Positions 23,639 to 32,988 are shown, counted from the first letter of the stretch. The stretch is 60,111 nucleotides of DNA from Clostridiales bacterium oral taxon 876 str. F0540 (GCA_000466585.1 KE993508.1:1-60111), one strand, 5' to 3'. Program-made: numbers and translations. The notes: a model not told the origin generated them from the letters alone.

Positions 23639-26278
23639 CTATTTAACCAAACTATCCAAAATAACCTTTACTTTATCGATAGCTTCATTTAATTTTTCTG
23701 GAAGCTTACCTCCTGCTTGAGCCATGTCAGGTCTTCCGCCTCCGCCTCCGCCGGCAATTGCTGCTACTTCTTTGACAATCTTTCCGCAGTGAACGCCTCG
23801 ACTAACAGCACCTTTTGTAGCCATAGCAACAAATTGAACCTTATCTGAAGTTTTGCTTCCTAGAACTACAACTCCATCTTTTAGTTTATTTTTAGCTTTA
23901 TCAGCTAGTTCTCTTAAGGAGTCACCATCCATATCAGCAATCACAGCTGAAATCAAAGAAATACCTTTAATATCAACAACATCTTTTAGAAGATCTTCTT
24001 CAAGAGATCCTGAAAGTTTTCTTTTTAATTCTATTATTTCCTTTTCTTTTTCCTTTAATTCAGTAATTTGAGAATGAAGTCTATTTAAAAGATCTTTTTC
24101 TGAACATTTTAATGTTACAGAAGCGTCTTTCAATAAATTATCCTTTTCTTCTATTAGATGCATTGCGTTAAATCCTGTAACTGCCTCTATTCTTCTTATT
24201 CCTGCAGCAACACCTGATTCAGACACAATTTTGAAAACACCAATCTCTCCGGAATTTTTTACGTGCGTTCCGCCACATAGCTCCTTGCTAAAATCGCCAA
24301 CAGATACAACCCTTACTTCATCTTTATACTTTTCATCAAATAATGCAACGGCTCCGCTTTGCTTTGCTTCATCTATAGTCATAATGTCAGTATCTACATT
24401 AAAAACTTTCATAATATTTTCATTTACTATTTTTTCAATTCTTTTAAGTTCATCAGCACTTATTGATGTAAAGTGAGTAAAATCAAATCTTAATCTAGCT
24501 TCATCCACATAAGAACCTGCCTGATTAACATGCTCTCCAAGCACTAATTTTAATGCTGAATGCAGCATATGTGTAGCTGTATGATTTTTTCTTATGTTAT
24601 TTCTTCTGTCTTCACTGACAGTTAGCATTATGGATTCATTCTGTGCTACTTCACCCTCAATAACCTTTACAAAATGAAGTATTTTGCCTGAAACATTCTT
24701 TTTACAGTCAAAAACTTCTCCTTTGAATTTTTCAGAGGATACAATTCCTTTATCTCCAACCTGTCCTCCCATTTCAGCGTAGAAAGGAGTTTCTTTTGTT
24801 AGAATAATACCGGTTTCTCCTTGTCTTAAAGATGATACAAACTCATTATCTTTGATAATTAGTTCAACAATAGACTCACATTTTAAATTGTTATATCCTA
24901 CAAAAGTTGTATTTAATTCTGCAGGTATTTTATTAAGCACTCCATCTTCATTCCCCATATAATTAGATTCTTCTCTTGCTGCTCTGGCTCTTTCACGCTG
25001 ATTCTGCATTTCGTTATTAAATTCTGCTAAATCTACTGACATGCCTTTTTCTTCTAATATTTCGAGTGTAAGCTCTAAAGGGAATCCATATGTGTCATAA
25101 AGTTTAAAAGCATTTACTCCGGAAAGAGTCTTAATTCCTTTAACTTCAAGCTCCTCAATAAATTGCTTAAGTATTTCAATACCGCTGTCAATAGTCTCTT
25201 CAAAACGTTCTTCTTCTAATTTTATTACCTTCTTGATATACTCCTTTTTCTCTTCAAGCTCTTCGTATGCGCTCTTTGAGTTTTCTATTACTACATCACA
25301 TAAATTATAAAGGAAAGTATTATTTATTCCTAAAAGTCTGCCATGTCTTGCAGCTCTTCTTAGTACTCTTCTGAGTACGTATCCCCTTCCCTCATTTGAA
25401 GGAAGTACACCATCACTAATCATGAAAGTAGTACTTCTTATATGATCTGTTATTATTCTTAGTGATATATCCTTTTTAGAATCCGAACCATACTTAGTAT
25501 TTGAAATTCTGCAAACTTCATCAAGTATATTTTTTATTGTATCTACTTCGAATATACTGTTTACTCCCTGCATAATAGTTGCAATTCTCTCTAAACCCAT
25601 ACCGGTATCAATATTAGGATTTGGAAGTCTATTATAGTTTCCTTCTTCGTCTTTATCAAATTGAGTAAAAACTAGATTCCAAAATTCTACAATCCTATCT
25701 TCTTCTTGGGCAGCTATAAATTCCTCAGTAGTATTAACCTTTCCCGTTCCTCTATCAAAATGAATTTCTGATGAAGGTCCGCATGGTCCGGTACCTATTT
25801 CCCAAAAATTATCTTCTTTCCCAAGTCTAAAGATTCTATCTGGATCTATATCAGTTTTATTCTTCCAAATTTCATAAGCCTCATCATCTTCAAGATATAT
25901 TGTTGCATACAGCTTATCTTTTGGCACTCCTAAAACTTCAGTAACAAACTCCCAAGCCCATGGTATAATTTCATTTTTAAAATAGTCTCCAAATGAAAAG
26001 TTTCCTAGCATCTCAAAAAAAGTACCATGTCTTGAAGTTTTTCCAACATTGTCTATATCACCGGTTCTAATACACTTTTGACATGTTGTTATTCTTTTAC
26101 TTGGCGGAACTTGAAGTCCTGTAAAATACGGTTTTAGCGGAGCCATTCCAGCATTTATAAGTAATAAGCTTTTATCGCTCTGAGGCACAAGCGGAAAACT
26201 TTTAAGTCGTAGATGATCCTTGCTCTCAAAATACTTTAAATAAGCTTCTCTTATTTCATTTAAACCCATCTTATTCAT
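23639..26278 (-). CDS. alaS: alanyl-tRNA synthetase
   Basis: An 879-residue class II synthetase, full length. The catalytic domain starts MNKMGLNEIREAYLKYFESK. The editing domain has the zinc motif HTATHMLHSALK (with HxxxH near 570) and CGGTHVKNSGEIG (near 669). The C-Ala domain ends with the glycine run GGGGGGRPDMAQAGGKLPE. It charges tRNA-Ala. GGAGGAC precedes the ATG. Control by uncharged tRNA is visible as a T-box leader 40 to 240 bases upstream. Confidence 0.98.
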   Translation of the reverse strand: MNKMGLNEIREAYLKYFESKDHLRLKSFPLVPQSDKSLLLINAGMAPLKPYFTGLQVPPSKRITTCQKCIRTGDIDNVGKTSRHGTFFEMLGNFSFGDYFKNEIIPWAWEFVTEVLGVPKDKLYATIYLEDDEAYEIWKNKTDIDPDRIFRLGKEDNFWEIGTGPCGPSSEIHFDRGTGKVNTTEEFIAAQEEDRIVEFWNLVFTQFDKDEEGNYNRLPNPNIDTGMGLERIATIMQGVNSIFEVDTIKNILDEVCRISNTKYGSDSKKDISLRIITDHIRSTTFMISDGVLPSNEGRGYVLRRVLRRAARHGRLLGINNTFLYNLCDVVIENSKSAYEELEEKKEYIKKVIKLEEERFEETIDSGIEILKQFIEELEVKGIKTLSGVNAFKLYDTYGFPLELTLEILEEKGMSVDLAEFNNEMQNQRERARAAREESNYMGNEDGVLNKIPAELNTTFVGYNNLKCESIVELIIKDNEFVSSLRQGETGIILTKETPFYAEMGGQVGDKGIVSSEKFKGEVFDCKKNVSGKILHFVKVIEGEVAQNESIMLTVSEDRRNNIRKNHTATHMLHSALKLVLGEHVNQAGSYVDEARLRFDFTHFTSISADELKRIEKIVNENIMKVFNVDTDIMTIDEAKQSGAVALFDEKYKDEVRVVSVGDFSKELCGGTHVKNSGEIGVFKIVSESGVAAGIRRIEAVTGFNAMHLIEEKDNLLKDASVTLKCSEKDLLNRLHSQITELKEKEKEIIELKRKLSGSLEEDLLKDVVDIKGISLISAVIADMDGDSLRELADKAKNKLKDGVVVLGSKTSDKVQFVAMATKGAVSRGVHCGKIVKEVAAIAGGGGGGRPDMAQAGGKLPEKLNEAIDKVKVILDSLVK

Positions 26279-26316
26279 AAAATAGTCCTCCTAATAAATT
26301 AATTTTTTATATAAAA

Positions 26317-26350
26317 AAAACTTTCATTTCCCTAAAAAGGGACGAAAGTT
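26317..26350 (-). terminator. regulated terminator of the alaS T-box leader
   Basis: AACTTTC and GAAAGTT plus an inner CCCT and AGGG make a stem. On the minus strand it ends in TTTTTTTT before alaS. It overlaps the antiterminator region that contains the T-box sequence, as required for the T-box mechanism. Confidence 0.85.
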
Positions 26351-26530
26351 TCCGCGGTACCACCCTAATTATATAGCCTTAAAACAATTATTACTGCTAT
26401 ATCACTTTACAACTATAGCTCAGGGACTGCTTCAAAATATTCACCAAGAAGTTTTCACCGTCCACTTCCTCTCTTAATGTATGAATATATTTACTCCTTC
26501 CCTTCATAGCCCTTATATTTATTTATAAAG
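26317..26530 (-). promoter_or_regulatory. T-box riboswitch controlling alaS
   Basis: The minus strand carries the T-box sequence AGGGTGGTACCGCGG at 26352-26366 (pairs with the tRNA acceptor end). It also carries stem I signals upstream: ATGAAGGGAAGGAGTA (GA motif and AGUA-like bulge), then AGAGAGGAAG and GGTGA. A GCA triplet in the sequence GAAGCAGTCCC (triplet at 26428-26430) is well placed as specifier, and GCA is an alanine codon. Uncharged tRNA-Ala would stabilise antitermination. Confidence 0.9.
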
Positions 26531-26560
26531 ATTATAATTTATAACTTTAACTCTTGTCAA
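26531..26560 (-). promoter_or_regulatory. promoter of the alaS leader
   Basis: On the minus strand TTGACA (26555-26560) and TATAAT (26531-26536) are spaced by 18 bases. Transcription would start just upstream of the T-box leader. It lies right after the stop of the AI-2E family gene. Confidence 0.8.
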
Positions 26561-26575
26561 TACCTGTCAAAGTCT

Positions 26576-27589
26576 TTAAAACATGTAGTAATTTAAATCT
26601 TCATATATAACTTTTAATATAACACCAATCGGTACTGCTAAAACCATACCTATAAATCCTCCGATTTTTCCACCTATTATTAAAAGAATAATTACTATAA
26701 CAGGGTGCATGCTTACACTGTCACCTGTAATTTTAGGTGATATCACATTACCTTCAATTTGCTGTATAAGATATAGCCATACCGCAGTCCAAATTGCAGT
26801 TTTTGTGGAAGTTAAAAGTGCAACTAATATTGCAGGAATTGCTCCGAACAAAGGTCCAAAGTATGGTATTATGTTAAACAGTGCATTTAATAAAGATAAT
26901 ATAATCGGATAGTCAACTTTTAGAATAACAAGTACAATAAAAGTAAGTATGCCAATAATAGCACAAAGTAAAAATTGACTTAAAATATATCTTCCAAGAA
27001 TTTTATCTATGTCAAACCATATTTTTTTTATCATTCCTCTGGATTTGGTTGGAAAGAACACTAGCATCCTATTACCGATAATATCCCCATCAGCTAAAAA
27101 ATAATAAACCACAATAGGAACTACAGCAATAGATAACAGGTTTTCACCCATATTTAAAATACCTTTAAACAATTTATTGAAAATATCTAAAAGAACTTTA
27201 TTTGTATTTGAATAAACTATATCCAAAAAAGCATACATTGTCTTATTGCTGCTGATAGGTTTAATTCTTTCATAGAAGCTTTCAACAAATGCCTGTATTT
27301 TAATGAGAGTAGTGTTAACATTCAAGCTTTCTTTAAATAACGATGGAATTATAACTATTATTCCCCCAACTATAATTATTATGAATAATAATATAATTGC
27401 AATGGCTGAAACACTCTTATGAACTCCTCTTTCAACTAAAGCCTTATGAATCGGTCTTATAGAATAAGAAATAATAAATGAGATTAGCATAAGCGAATAA
27501 ACTTCGCTTACTACCGGGATTTTAGAGGATATAATTATAATTAAAAGTATTATTAATGACACAATAATATATTTATATGTTTTTTTCAT
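26576..27589 (-). CDS. AI-2E family transporter (YtvI/PerM-like)
   Basis: A 337-residue polytopic membrane protein, about 7-8 segments. Family motifs are ISYSIRPIHKALVERGVHKSVSA (near 39-61) and the C-terminal PYFGPLFGAIPAILVALL, with WLYLIQQIEGNVISPKI. Family members include the proposed AI-2 exporter TqsA and Na+/H+ antiporters; substrate uncertain. Its ATG lies 17 bases inside the end of the PRC-barrel gene, with GGAAGTAGG as ribosome binding site, so the two are coupled. Confidence 0.92.
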   Translation of the reverse strand: MKKTYKYIIVSLIILLIIIISSKIPVVSEVYSLMLISFIISYSIRPIHKALVERGVHKSVSAIAIILLFIIIIVGGIIVIIPSLFKESLNVNTTLIKIQAFVESFYERIKPISSNKTMYAFLDIVYSNTNKVLLDIFNKLFKGILNMGENLLSIAVVPIVVYYFLADGDIIGNRMLVFFPTKSRGMIKKIWFDIDKILGRYILSQFLLCAIIGILTFIVLVILKVDYPIILSLLNALFNIIPYFGPLFGAIPAILVALLTSTKTAIWTAVWLYLIQQIEGNVISPKITGDSVSMHPVIVIILLIIGGKIGGFIGMVLAVPIGVILKVIYEDLNYYMF

Positions 27590-28082
27590 GATTTCCTACT
27601 TCCGTAAATAATTTGTGTGGTATGCTTATTAAATCTATCTTGCTGACATCATTAAAGCATAATATACTTTCTTCACCTAGTATCATATTTTTTAAGAGAA
27701 ATACTCTTTTTCCCGAAATAAGATTCTTAATAAAGCCTGTGGAGACAATAACTCCATGGATTTTAAAAGAGAATTCGTGGAACAAAATATCTTCCATCAT
27801 GCCTATTATGTCACCAGATTTATTAACGATATCCATGTTTTTTATATCGGAGAACTTAAGATATTTGTTATTGTTACATTTACTTATTACCATAGATTTA
27901 TTAAAGGAAACAATATCTTCTTTAAGTACGCATATTGTGCTTTGAAATATCTTATAAGAGGAAATAACAAAACCTTTTACTTCTCCATCATGGAAATCTA
28001 TTATTATATCTTTAACAAAGCCTATTTTTCTGCCTTTAGTATTACACACATCCATTAAAATAAAATCTTTTGTTCTAAACAT
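27573..28082 (-). CDS. PRC-barrel domain protein
   Basis: The start is set at ATG 28082 (MFRTKDFILMDVCN), with AAGAGGG upstream; an ATG 18 bases earlier would read through it. About 169 residues, apparently two PRC barrels: GRKIGFVKDIIIDFHDGEVKGFVIS (about 17-41) and a second copy with DIIGMMEDILFHEFSFKIHGVIVS. Such proteins of the YlmC/YrrD type bind other macromolecules, and YrrD in Bacillus lies near alaS too. No enzyme activity is expected. Confidence 0.85.
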   Translation of the reverse strand: MFRTKDFILMDVCNTKGRKIGFVKDIIIDFHDGEVKGFVISSYKIFQSTICVLKEDIVSFNKSMVISKCNNNKYLKFSDIKNMDIVNKSGDIIGMMEDILFHEFSFKIHGVIVSTGFIKNLISGKRVFLLKNMILGEESILCFNDVSKIDLISIPHKLFTEVGNHEKNI

Positions 28083-28146
28083 ATCAGCCCTCTTATACAT
28101 ACAAGTATTTGATTTTTAAGTACACCTGTTAGTTTTTCCAAAAAAT

Positions 28147-28177
28147 AAAAATATAACCCTAAACGGGTTATATTTTT
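28147..28177 (-). terminator. terminator of the iscR-iscS-iscU transcript
   Basis: AAAAATATAACCC and GGGTTATATTTTT form a 13-base stem with a five-base loop directly after the iscU stop. Confidence 0.88.
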
Positions 28178-28180
28178 ATG

Positions 28181-28606
28181 CTACTCACCATGAACTTGAT
28201 CATGTATATCATCATGTTCCTTGTAATCCCAAGGTTCAAGGCCTTTTGATATTCTATAATTATTTATTGCCTTATGTATAGCTTCCTCCGCAAGAACAGA
28301 GCAGTGCATTTTAACAGGTGGAAGACCGTCCAGAGCTTCGGCAACAGCTTTATTTGTAAGACTCCAAGCTTCTTCTACTGTTTTGCCCTTAATAAGCTCC
28401 GTAGACATACTAGATGAAGCTATAGCAGAGCCACATCCAAAAGTCTTAAATTTAGCATCTACCACAACATTGTTTTCAATCTTGAGATATACCTTCATTA
28501 TATCTCCGCATTTCGCGTTGCCAACTTCTCCAACTCCATCAGCATCAACAATTTCCCCAACATTCCTTGGATTCATAAAATGGTCCATAACCTTTTCGCT
28601 GTACAT
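28181..28606 (-). CDS. iscU: Fe-S cluster assembly scaffold IscU/NifU-N
   Basis: A 141-residue scaffold with the three cluster cysteines: NAKCGDIMKVYLK (Cys near 33 with the conserved GD), FGCGSAIASSS and MHCSVLAEEAIH. It receives sulfur from IscS and builds [2Fe-2S]/[4Fe-4S] clusters. The start begins MYSEKVMDHFMNPRNVGEI, as in clostridial NifU-type scaffolds. The gene follows iscS with one base between. Confidence 0.96.
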   Translation of the reverse strand: MYSEKVMDHFMNPRNVGEIVDADGVGEVGNAKCGDIMKVYLKIENNVVVDAKFKTFGCGSAIASSSMSTELIKGKTVEEAWSLTNKAVAEALDGLPPVKMHCSVLAEEAIHKAINNYRISKGLEPWDYKEHDDIHDQVHGE

Positions 28607-28607
28607 T

Positions 28608-29792
28608 CTATTTTTCCCCTTCCTTTAAAAAGTCATCCCATAGAGGAGACATATCTCTAAGTCTTTGAACAACCTTCCCAACAGATTCTATTACATAATC
28701 AACTTCTTCTTCAGTGGTGTTATCACCTAAGCTTAACCTTAAAGAACCATGAGCAATTTCATGAGGAAGACCAATTGCAAGCAGTACATGAGATGGATCT
28801 AAAGAGCCTGAAGTGCAAGCACTACCGCTAGATGCACATATTCCCATGCTGTCTAAAAGTAGAAGTATAGCTTCACCCTCAATAAATCTGAAACAAATAT
28901 TAGCATTTCCTGCTAACCTGTTGCTGCCGGATGGGCCATTTAATCTTGAATATGGAATCTTTAGAAGTCCGTTTATTAGCTTATCCCTAAGAGTTTTAAG
29001 ACGGGTAGCATGTTCTTCCATATTTGATACTGCAAGTTCAACAGCTTTTCCAAATCCAACTATTCCTGCTACATTTTCTGTTCCGGCTCTTCTTGCCCTT
29101 TCTTGTCCTCCGCCATGAACTAAATTATCAATTTTAACGCCTTTTCTTATATAAAGAGCACCTGTACCTTTAGGGCCGTATATTTTATGTGCTGCCATTG
29201 ATAATAAATCAATATTCATTTCTTTTACATCAATTGGTACATTTCCGAGAGCTTGAACTGCATCAGTGTGAAATAATACTTTTTTGCTTTTGCAAAGTTT
29301 ACCTATTTCACTGATAGACTGAATTGTTCCTATTTCGTTATTTGCAAACATAACTGATACTAAAATAGTTTTATCAGTTATTGCCTTTTCTATATCCTCA
29401 AGTCTTACTAATCCATATTCATCAACAGGAAGATAAGTAACCTCAAAGCCATGCTTTTCTAAATACTGGCAGGCATGTAATATAGCATGATGCTCTATTT
29501 GAGTAGTAATAATATGATTACCCTTATTATAATTTGCAAAAGCTAATCCTTTTAATGCCCAATTATCAGCCTCTGAGCCACCACCGGTAAAAAATATTTC
29601 GTTGCTATCTGCATTTATACCTTTAGCAACTCTATCTCTAGCCTTGTCTATAGCTTTTTTAGTTTCTCTGGATAAAGAATATATTGAAGATGGATTCCCA
29701 AAATGCTCCGTAAAATAAGGAATCATTTCTTCAAGAACAGCTGGCTTAACAAATGTTGTCGCAGCATAGTCCATATAAATAGGTTTGTTCAT
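28608..29792 (-). CDS. iscS: cysteine desulfurase IscS/NifS
   Basis: A 394-residue PLP enzyme. YMDYAATTFVKP starts the protein. The PLP lysine is in MAAHKIYGPKGTGALY (near 206), and the catalytic cysteine is in ASSGSACTSGSLDPSHVL (near 328) on a flexible loop. It removes sulfur from cysteine for Fe-S and thio-modification. AGAAGGAGTG precedes the ATG. It lies between iscR and iscU in one operon. Confidence 0.97.
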   Translation of the reverse strand: MNKPIYMDYAATTFVKPAVLEEMIPYFTEHFGNPSSIYSLSRETKKAIDKARDRVAKGINADSNEIFFTGGGSEADNWALKGLAFANYNKGNHIITTQIEHHAILHACQYLEKHGFEVTYLPVDEYGLVRLEDIEKAITDKTILVSVMFANNEIGTIQSISEIGKLCKSKKVLFHTDAVQALGNVPIDVKEMNIDLLSMAAHKIYGPKGTGALYIRKGVKIDNLVHGGGQERARRAGTENVAGIVGFGKAVELAVSNMEEHATRLKTLRDKLINGLLKIPYSRLNGPSGSNRLAGNANICFRFIEGEAILLLLDSMGICASSGSACTSGSLDPSHVLLAIGLPHEIAHGSLRLSLGDNTTEEEVDYVIESVGKVVQRLRDMSPLWDDFLKEGEK

Positions 29793-29810
29793 AAATGCTT
29801 CACTCCTTCT

Positions 29811-30233
29811 TTAGTCACAGCTTTTCATACCTTTATAATCATCAAGTATATCCTGTAGTGTAGTTGATTTAGTAACGCTGTCAATGCTGTTTTTTATTCT
29901 TGCCCATAACAGTCTGGTTGCACAGCAGTCTACATTGTTACAGCTTTTATCATCTAAACAGTTTGATATCTCGATAGGTCCCTCTAAAACTTCCATGATT
30001 TCTGCTATAGTAATATCTTTAGGAGATCTGCTTAATACATATCCCCCTTGCGCACCCCTTATACTCCTAATTAATTCAGCCTTTCTAAGAGGTGAAAATA
30101 ATTGTTCTAAATAATATTCCGATATATTTTGTCTTTCTGATATGCTCTTTATAGACACAGGCTCTCCACCATAATGAATAGCCAGATCTACCATTGCTTT
30201 TACTCCATAACGACCTTTTGTGGATAGTTTCAT
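29811..30233 (-). CDS. iscR: Rrf2-family regulator IscR
   Basis: The start is set at ATG 30233 (MKLSTKGRYGVKAMVDL); a preceding TTG codon is in frame. The 140 residues include an Rrf2 winged helix (KSISERQNISEYYLEQLF, RSIRGAQGGYVLSR). A cluster-binding cysteine segment CLDDKSCNNVDCC follows near residues 91-103, so it should ligate an Fe-S cluster. It is first in the iscRSU operon and probably autoregulates. CymR-type members lack these cysteines, which supports IscR. Confidence 0.93.
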   Translation of the reverse strand: MKLSTKGRYGVKAMVDLAIHYGGEPVSIKSISERQNISEYYLEQLFSPLRKAELIRSIRGAQGGYVLSRSPKDITIAEIMEVLEGPIEISNCLDDKSCNNVDCCATRLLWARIKNSIDSVTKSTTLQDILDDYKGMKSCD

Positions 30234-30250
30234 CAAATCACTCCCTTAAG

Positions 30251-30304
30251 TCCGAGTGCTTATATATTCAAACTCATAATAGCAAATCCGAGTAATACTG
30301 TCAA
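30251..30304 (-). promoter_or_regulatory. iscR promoter with two ACTCGGA repeats
   Basis: On the minus strand TTGACA (30299-30304), a 17-base spacer and TATTAT (30276-30281). The heptamer ACTCGGA occurs at 30287-30293 inside the spacer and at 30251-30257 downstream of the start site. The repeat and its position mark it as a probable Rrf2/IscR operator. Confidence 0.75.
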
Positions 30305-30386
30305 CAATTACAAAGGTAATTATGAGCATACAAATTAAATTAATATAACTCTATTACTCTGTATAATATTTATCATGCAATATATA

Positions 30387-30411
30387 AAGCAACTGCAAAT
30401 TGCAGTTGCTT
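30387..30411 (-). terminator. terminator of the ornithine operon
   Basis: AAAGCAACTGCAA and TTGCAGTTGCTTT form a tight stem-loop that begins at the orr stop codon. It is followed on the minus strand by an AT-rich tail, and it isolates the operon from iscR. Confidence 0.8.
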
Positions 30412-31481
30412 TAACTTAAATAATATTTTTTTACATATGGAGAAGTCATAGTTCTTAAAAGGCATCCATAGTCCATTGTAAAGTCAATTACATCCCCAAC
30501 CTTATACAAAATATTGCATCTGCTTACATCAAGGATCAAATGGTCACTGCTTCCACCTAGTATTTCAATGCAATTATCCACAGGCTTTAAGCCATCCGGG
30601 TCAATATCTTGTCTTCCTATAGCTACTATTGCTCTTTTAATAATCCCTTTGTCTATAAAATTCGGCACTTTTCCAAAAGCATCCATACCTATTTTTCCTT
30701 TTGGCACAGAAGGCTTATCCTTTATCTCTACTATCTCACCCTTTAGTATAAAACTATCTGAATAGCAGTCTGGAATTTTATTTCCATATGCAGTTTCTCG
30801 GCCAAGCACTATAGCCTCTCCTATTCTTAACTGATTAATGCCATTTGGAATAGTACCATTTAATACTAAATATAAGCTGCTGGAATTCCCTCCTGAAACT
30901 ATAGGGAGAGATAAATTATTATTAATTTCAATTGCTTCCCTTATCTTAACCAATCTTCCTAAGTTTTCACTATCAGGAATTACCCCTCCATAGCAAGTTA
31001 AATTTGTACCAATTCCACATAATCTTATATTGGGCAGTTTTATTATTTCTTTTACATTTTCTAAAGTTTCACTCTCAAGCACACCTTCTCTTAAATCACC
31101 TAAATCTATCATTAATATAACATTATGGATTTTGTTTACTCTTTTTGCCGCCCTAGAAAGCGCTTTTATTGTGTTTATTTCAGAATTTAAGCTTATATCA
31201 GCATATTTAACAACTTCAGAAGCATGACTTTCCATTGGAATTCTAAGCAGCATCTTTCTGCATTTCAATTGTTCCAATTTCTTTAGATTTTCCATTCTTG
31301 AATCGCCAATAATCTCAATGCCTCCATTTAGCATTGCCTCAACTATAGGCAGCTTTGCACAATATACCTTACTTACTCCAACAACATGAATATTTTTACT
31401 TTTACATATCTCGTTTATAACTCTAGTATTATGAATAATTTTCTTTAAATTAATTTCTACACATGGAAAAATTTTTTTCAT
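30411..31481 (-). CDS. orr: ornithine racemase (PLP, alanine-racemase fold)
   Basis: The start is set at ATG 31481 (MKKIFPCVEINLKKI), with GGTGGG upstream; an ATG 12 bases earlier overlaps that site. The 356 residues form an alanine-racemase-type barrel. The PLP lysine is expected in VVGVSKVYCAKLPIVEAML, and the phosphate-binding block is VSGGNSSSLYLVL. It converts L- to D-ornithine, the substrate of the aminomutase OraSE encoded upstream in the same operon. The place in the cluster is what separates it from other racemases of this family. Confidence 0.9.
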   Translation of the reverse strand: MKKIFPCVEINLKKIIHNTRVINEICKSKNIHVVGVSKVYCAKLPIVEAMLNGGIEIIGDSRMENLKKLEQLKCRKMLLRIPMESHASEVVKYADISLNSEINTIKALSRAAKRVNKIHNVILMIDLGDLREGVLESETLENVKEIIKLPNIRLCGIGTNLTCYGGVIPDSENLGRLVKIREAIEINNNLSLPIVSGGNSSSLYLVLNGTIPNGINQLRIGEAIVLGRETAYGNKIPDCYSDSFILKGEIVEIKDKPSVPKGKIGMDAFGKVPNFIDKGIIKRAIVAIGRQDIDPDGLKPVDNCIEILGGSSDHLILDVSRCNILYKVGDVIDFTMDYGCLLRTMTSPYVKKYYLS

Positions 31482-31511
31482 TTTACCCACCATCCAATAG
31501 GCCCATGTAAT

Positions 31512-32846
31512 CTAAACGATACCTAGGCTTTGCTTAAGCAGAAGTGACGCAGCTTCTTTATTTTCTTTGCTTAACACTCCGGCACAGGCCATAATATACT
31601 TATTATCAAGAAGCACTTTCGCTTCTGATCTTGGAAGCATAGTTAAGTCCTCTTTTGAATATCTTATTTCTCGCAAAATTGTTTCGCCTTTTGGAAGTCT
31701 TGTTAAAGCTCCTCCTGTACCTACAATATACTTTACTTTAGATAAATCCTTTCCATAAGCAATAAAATTTTTAGATGATCCATAGGTTCTTTTCAAATAA
31801 CCTACATGTCTGTTTAATGCGACCTCAACAGCCTTTTTTGTAAGAATCCAGCTACACTCAATTTGTTCATCTGTTTTTGGTATTGGCAATATATTGTCTC
31901 TAATATATTCTATTGATTTATTATCCAGGTCTCTATAATCTAGAAGGTTTATTAGGTTTTCGCTGTTTACGTAAACTCCAAGATCTCCTTCAACTGTTCT
32001 TTTAGCAATTGGTTCCGGGCTTACTAATATATCAAGTATATCTACACTTCCCTCAGTAACTGAATGGACATCTGTGGTTGCGCCGCCAACATCAAAGACT
32101 ACAACATCTCCGATAATTTCATACAGCAGTTTAGCACTTTCCATAACAGCCCCGGGAGTAGGCATTATACTGCCGTCTATCATACTTTTAATCTTGTTCA
32201 TTCCGGAGGCTTTTGTGATATTGTTTTCAAATGCAGTTTGTATAATCTTTCTTGTAGGCTCCACATTTAACTCGTCTATTCTAGGGTAGACATTATCAAC
32301 TATATACAATTCCTGCCCTTGAAAAAGTTCCTTTATTTCATATTGGTTTGTTATATTTCCACAATATATAAAAGGTTTATTTAAATTCTCTTTGCTTAAA
32401 AGTTCTGCATTATATAAAGCCGTTTCCCTTTCTCCGTAATCTGTACCGCCTGCAATCATTATTAAATTAGGATCTATTTCCTTTATTCTTTTTATATCTG
32501 TATTTCGAAGTTTTCCGGCTGTAATAAGTTTTATATTTCCACCTGCGCCTAATGCTGCCTCCTTGGCTGCCTTTACTGTCATATCTTCTACCAACCCATG
32601 TACAGTTATTTTAAGACCTCCAGCAGCACTGCTCGTTGATAACATTCTATTCCATGTGATTTTTTCACCAAGCTGGAACTCAATATCCTCTATTGCCTTA
32701 ATAACACCAATAGTTACATCACCCTCGTTTACAGTAGTATAGTTTTTACCCTGTGCTATAATGTCAACTCCTTTTTCCCCTAGCTTGAATGCTGTTACTA
32801 CTGTTGTTGTGCTTCCGATTTCAGATATAACATAGTCTACTTTCAT
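31512..32846 (-). CDS. GlmL/MutL-family ASKHA ATPase, probable reactivase of ornithine aminomutase
   Basis: A 444-residue protein starting MKVDYVISEIGSTTTVVTAF, with a phosphate-1-like loop GSTTT and a second nucleotide motif VVFDVGGATTDVHSV (near 249-263). It ends with GTGGALTRLPKG. The family (GlmL) sits beside glutamate mutase; here it sits beside D-ornithine aminomutase. B12 mutases inactivate and need an ATPase to exchange damaged cobalamin, so reactivation is the likely job. AAGGAG precedes the ATG. A large hairpin lies between it and oraE. Confidence 0.9.
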   Translation of the reverse strand: MKVDYVISEIGSTTTVVTAFKLGEKGVDIIAQGKNYTTVNEGDVTIGVIKAIEDIEFQLGEKITWNRMLSTSSAAGGLKITVHGLVEDMTVKAAKEAALGAGGNIKLITAGKLRNTDIKRIKEIDPNLIMIAGGTDYGERETALYNAELLSKENLNKPFIYCGNITNQYEIKELFQGQELYIVDNVYPRIDELNVEPTRKIIQTAFENNITKASGMNKIKSMIDGSIMPTPGAVMESAKLLYEIIGDVVVFDVGGATTDVHSVTEGSVDILDILVSPEPIAKRTVEGDLGVYVNSENLINLLDYRDLDNKSIEYIRDNILPIPKTDEQIECSWILTKKAVEVALNRHVGYLKRTYGSSKNFIAYGKDLSKVKYIVGTGGALTRLPKGETILREIRYSKEDLTMLPRSEAKVLLDNKYIMACAGVLSKENKEAASLLLKQSLGIV

Positions 32847-32875
32847 AAGAAATCTCCTTAAATTAATTTGTTTAT

Positions 32876-32988
32876 AAAAGGGGTTGCCTCAAAACAGATA
32901 CACTTAGCGTGGTATTTGAATATTTAGAAACTTTCTAGAGTTCAAATACCACGCGATAGGTTTAAACTATTTTGAGCCAGCGCCTTTT
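32876..32988 (-). other. nested hairpin between oraE and the GlmL-like gene
   Basis: Perfect 14-base arms GCGTGGTATTTGAA (32907-32920) and TTCAAATACCACGC (32941-32954) sit inside a weaker outer stem. The outer stem pairs CCTCAAAA with TTTTGAG and AAAAGG with CCTTTT. The element occupies nearly all of the intercistronic space in an otherwise tightly packed operon and carries no long T-run. It may adjust stoichiometry by processing or partial termination. Confidence 0.7.

Noticed and set aside
31512..32846. DNA mismatch repair MutL
   Set aside because: The name MutL is also used for this unrelated ATPase family; the ASKHA motifs and the operon position fit GlmL, not the repair protein.
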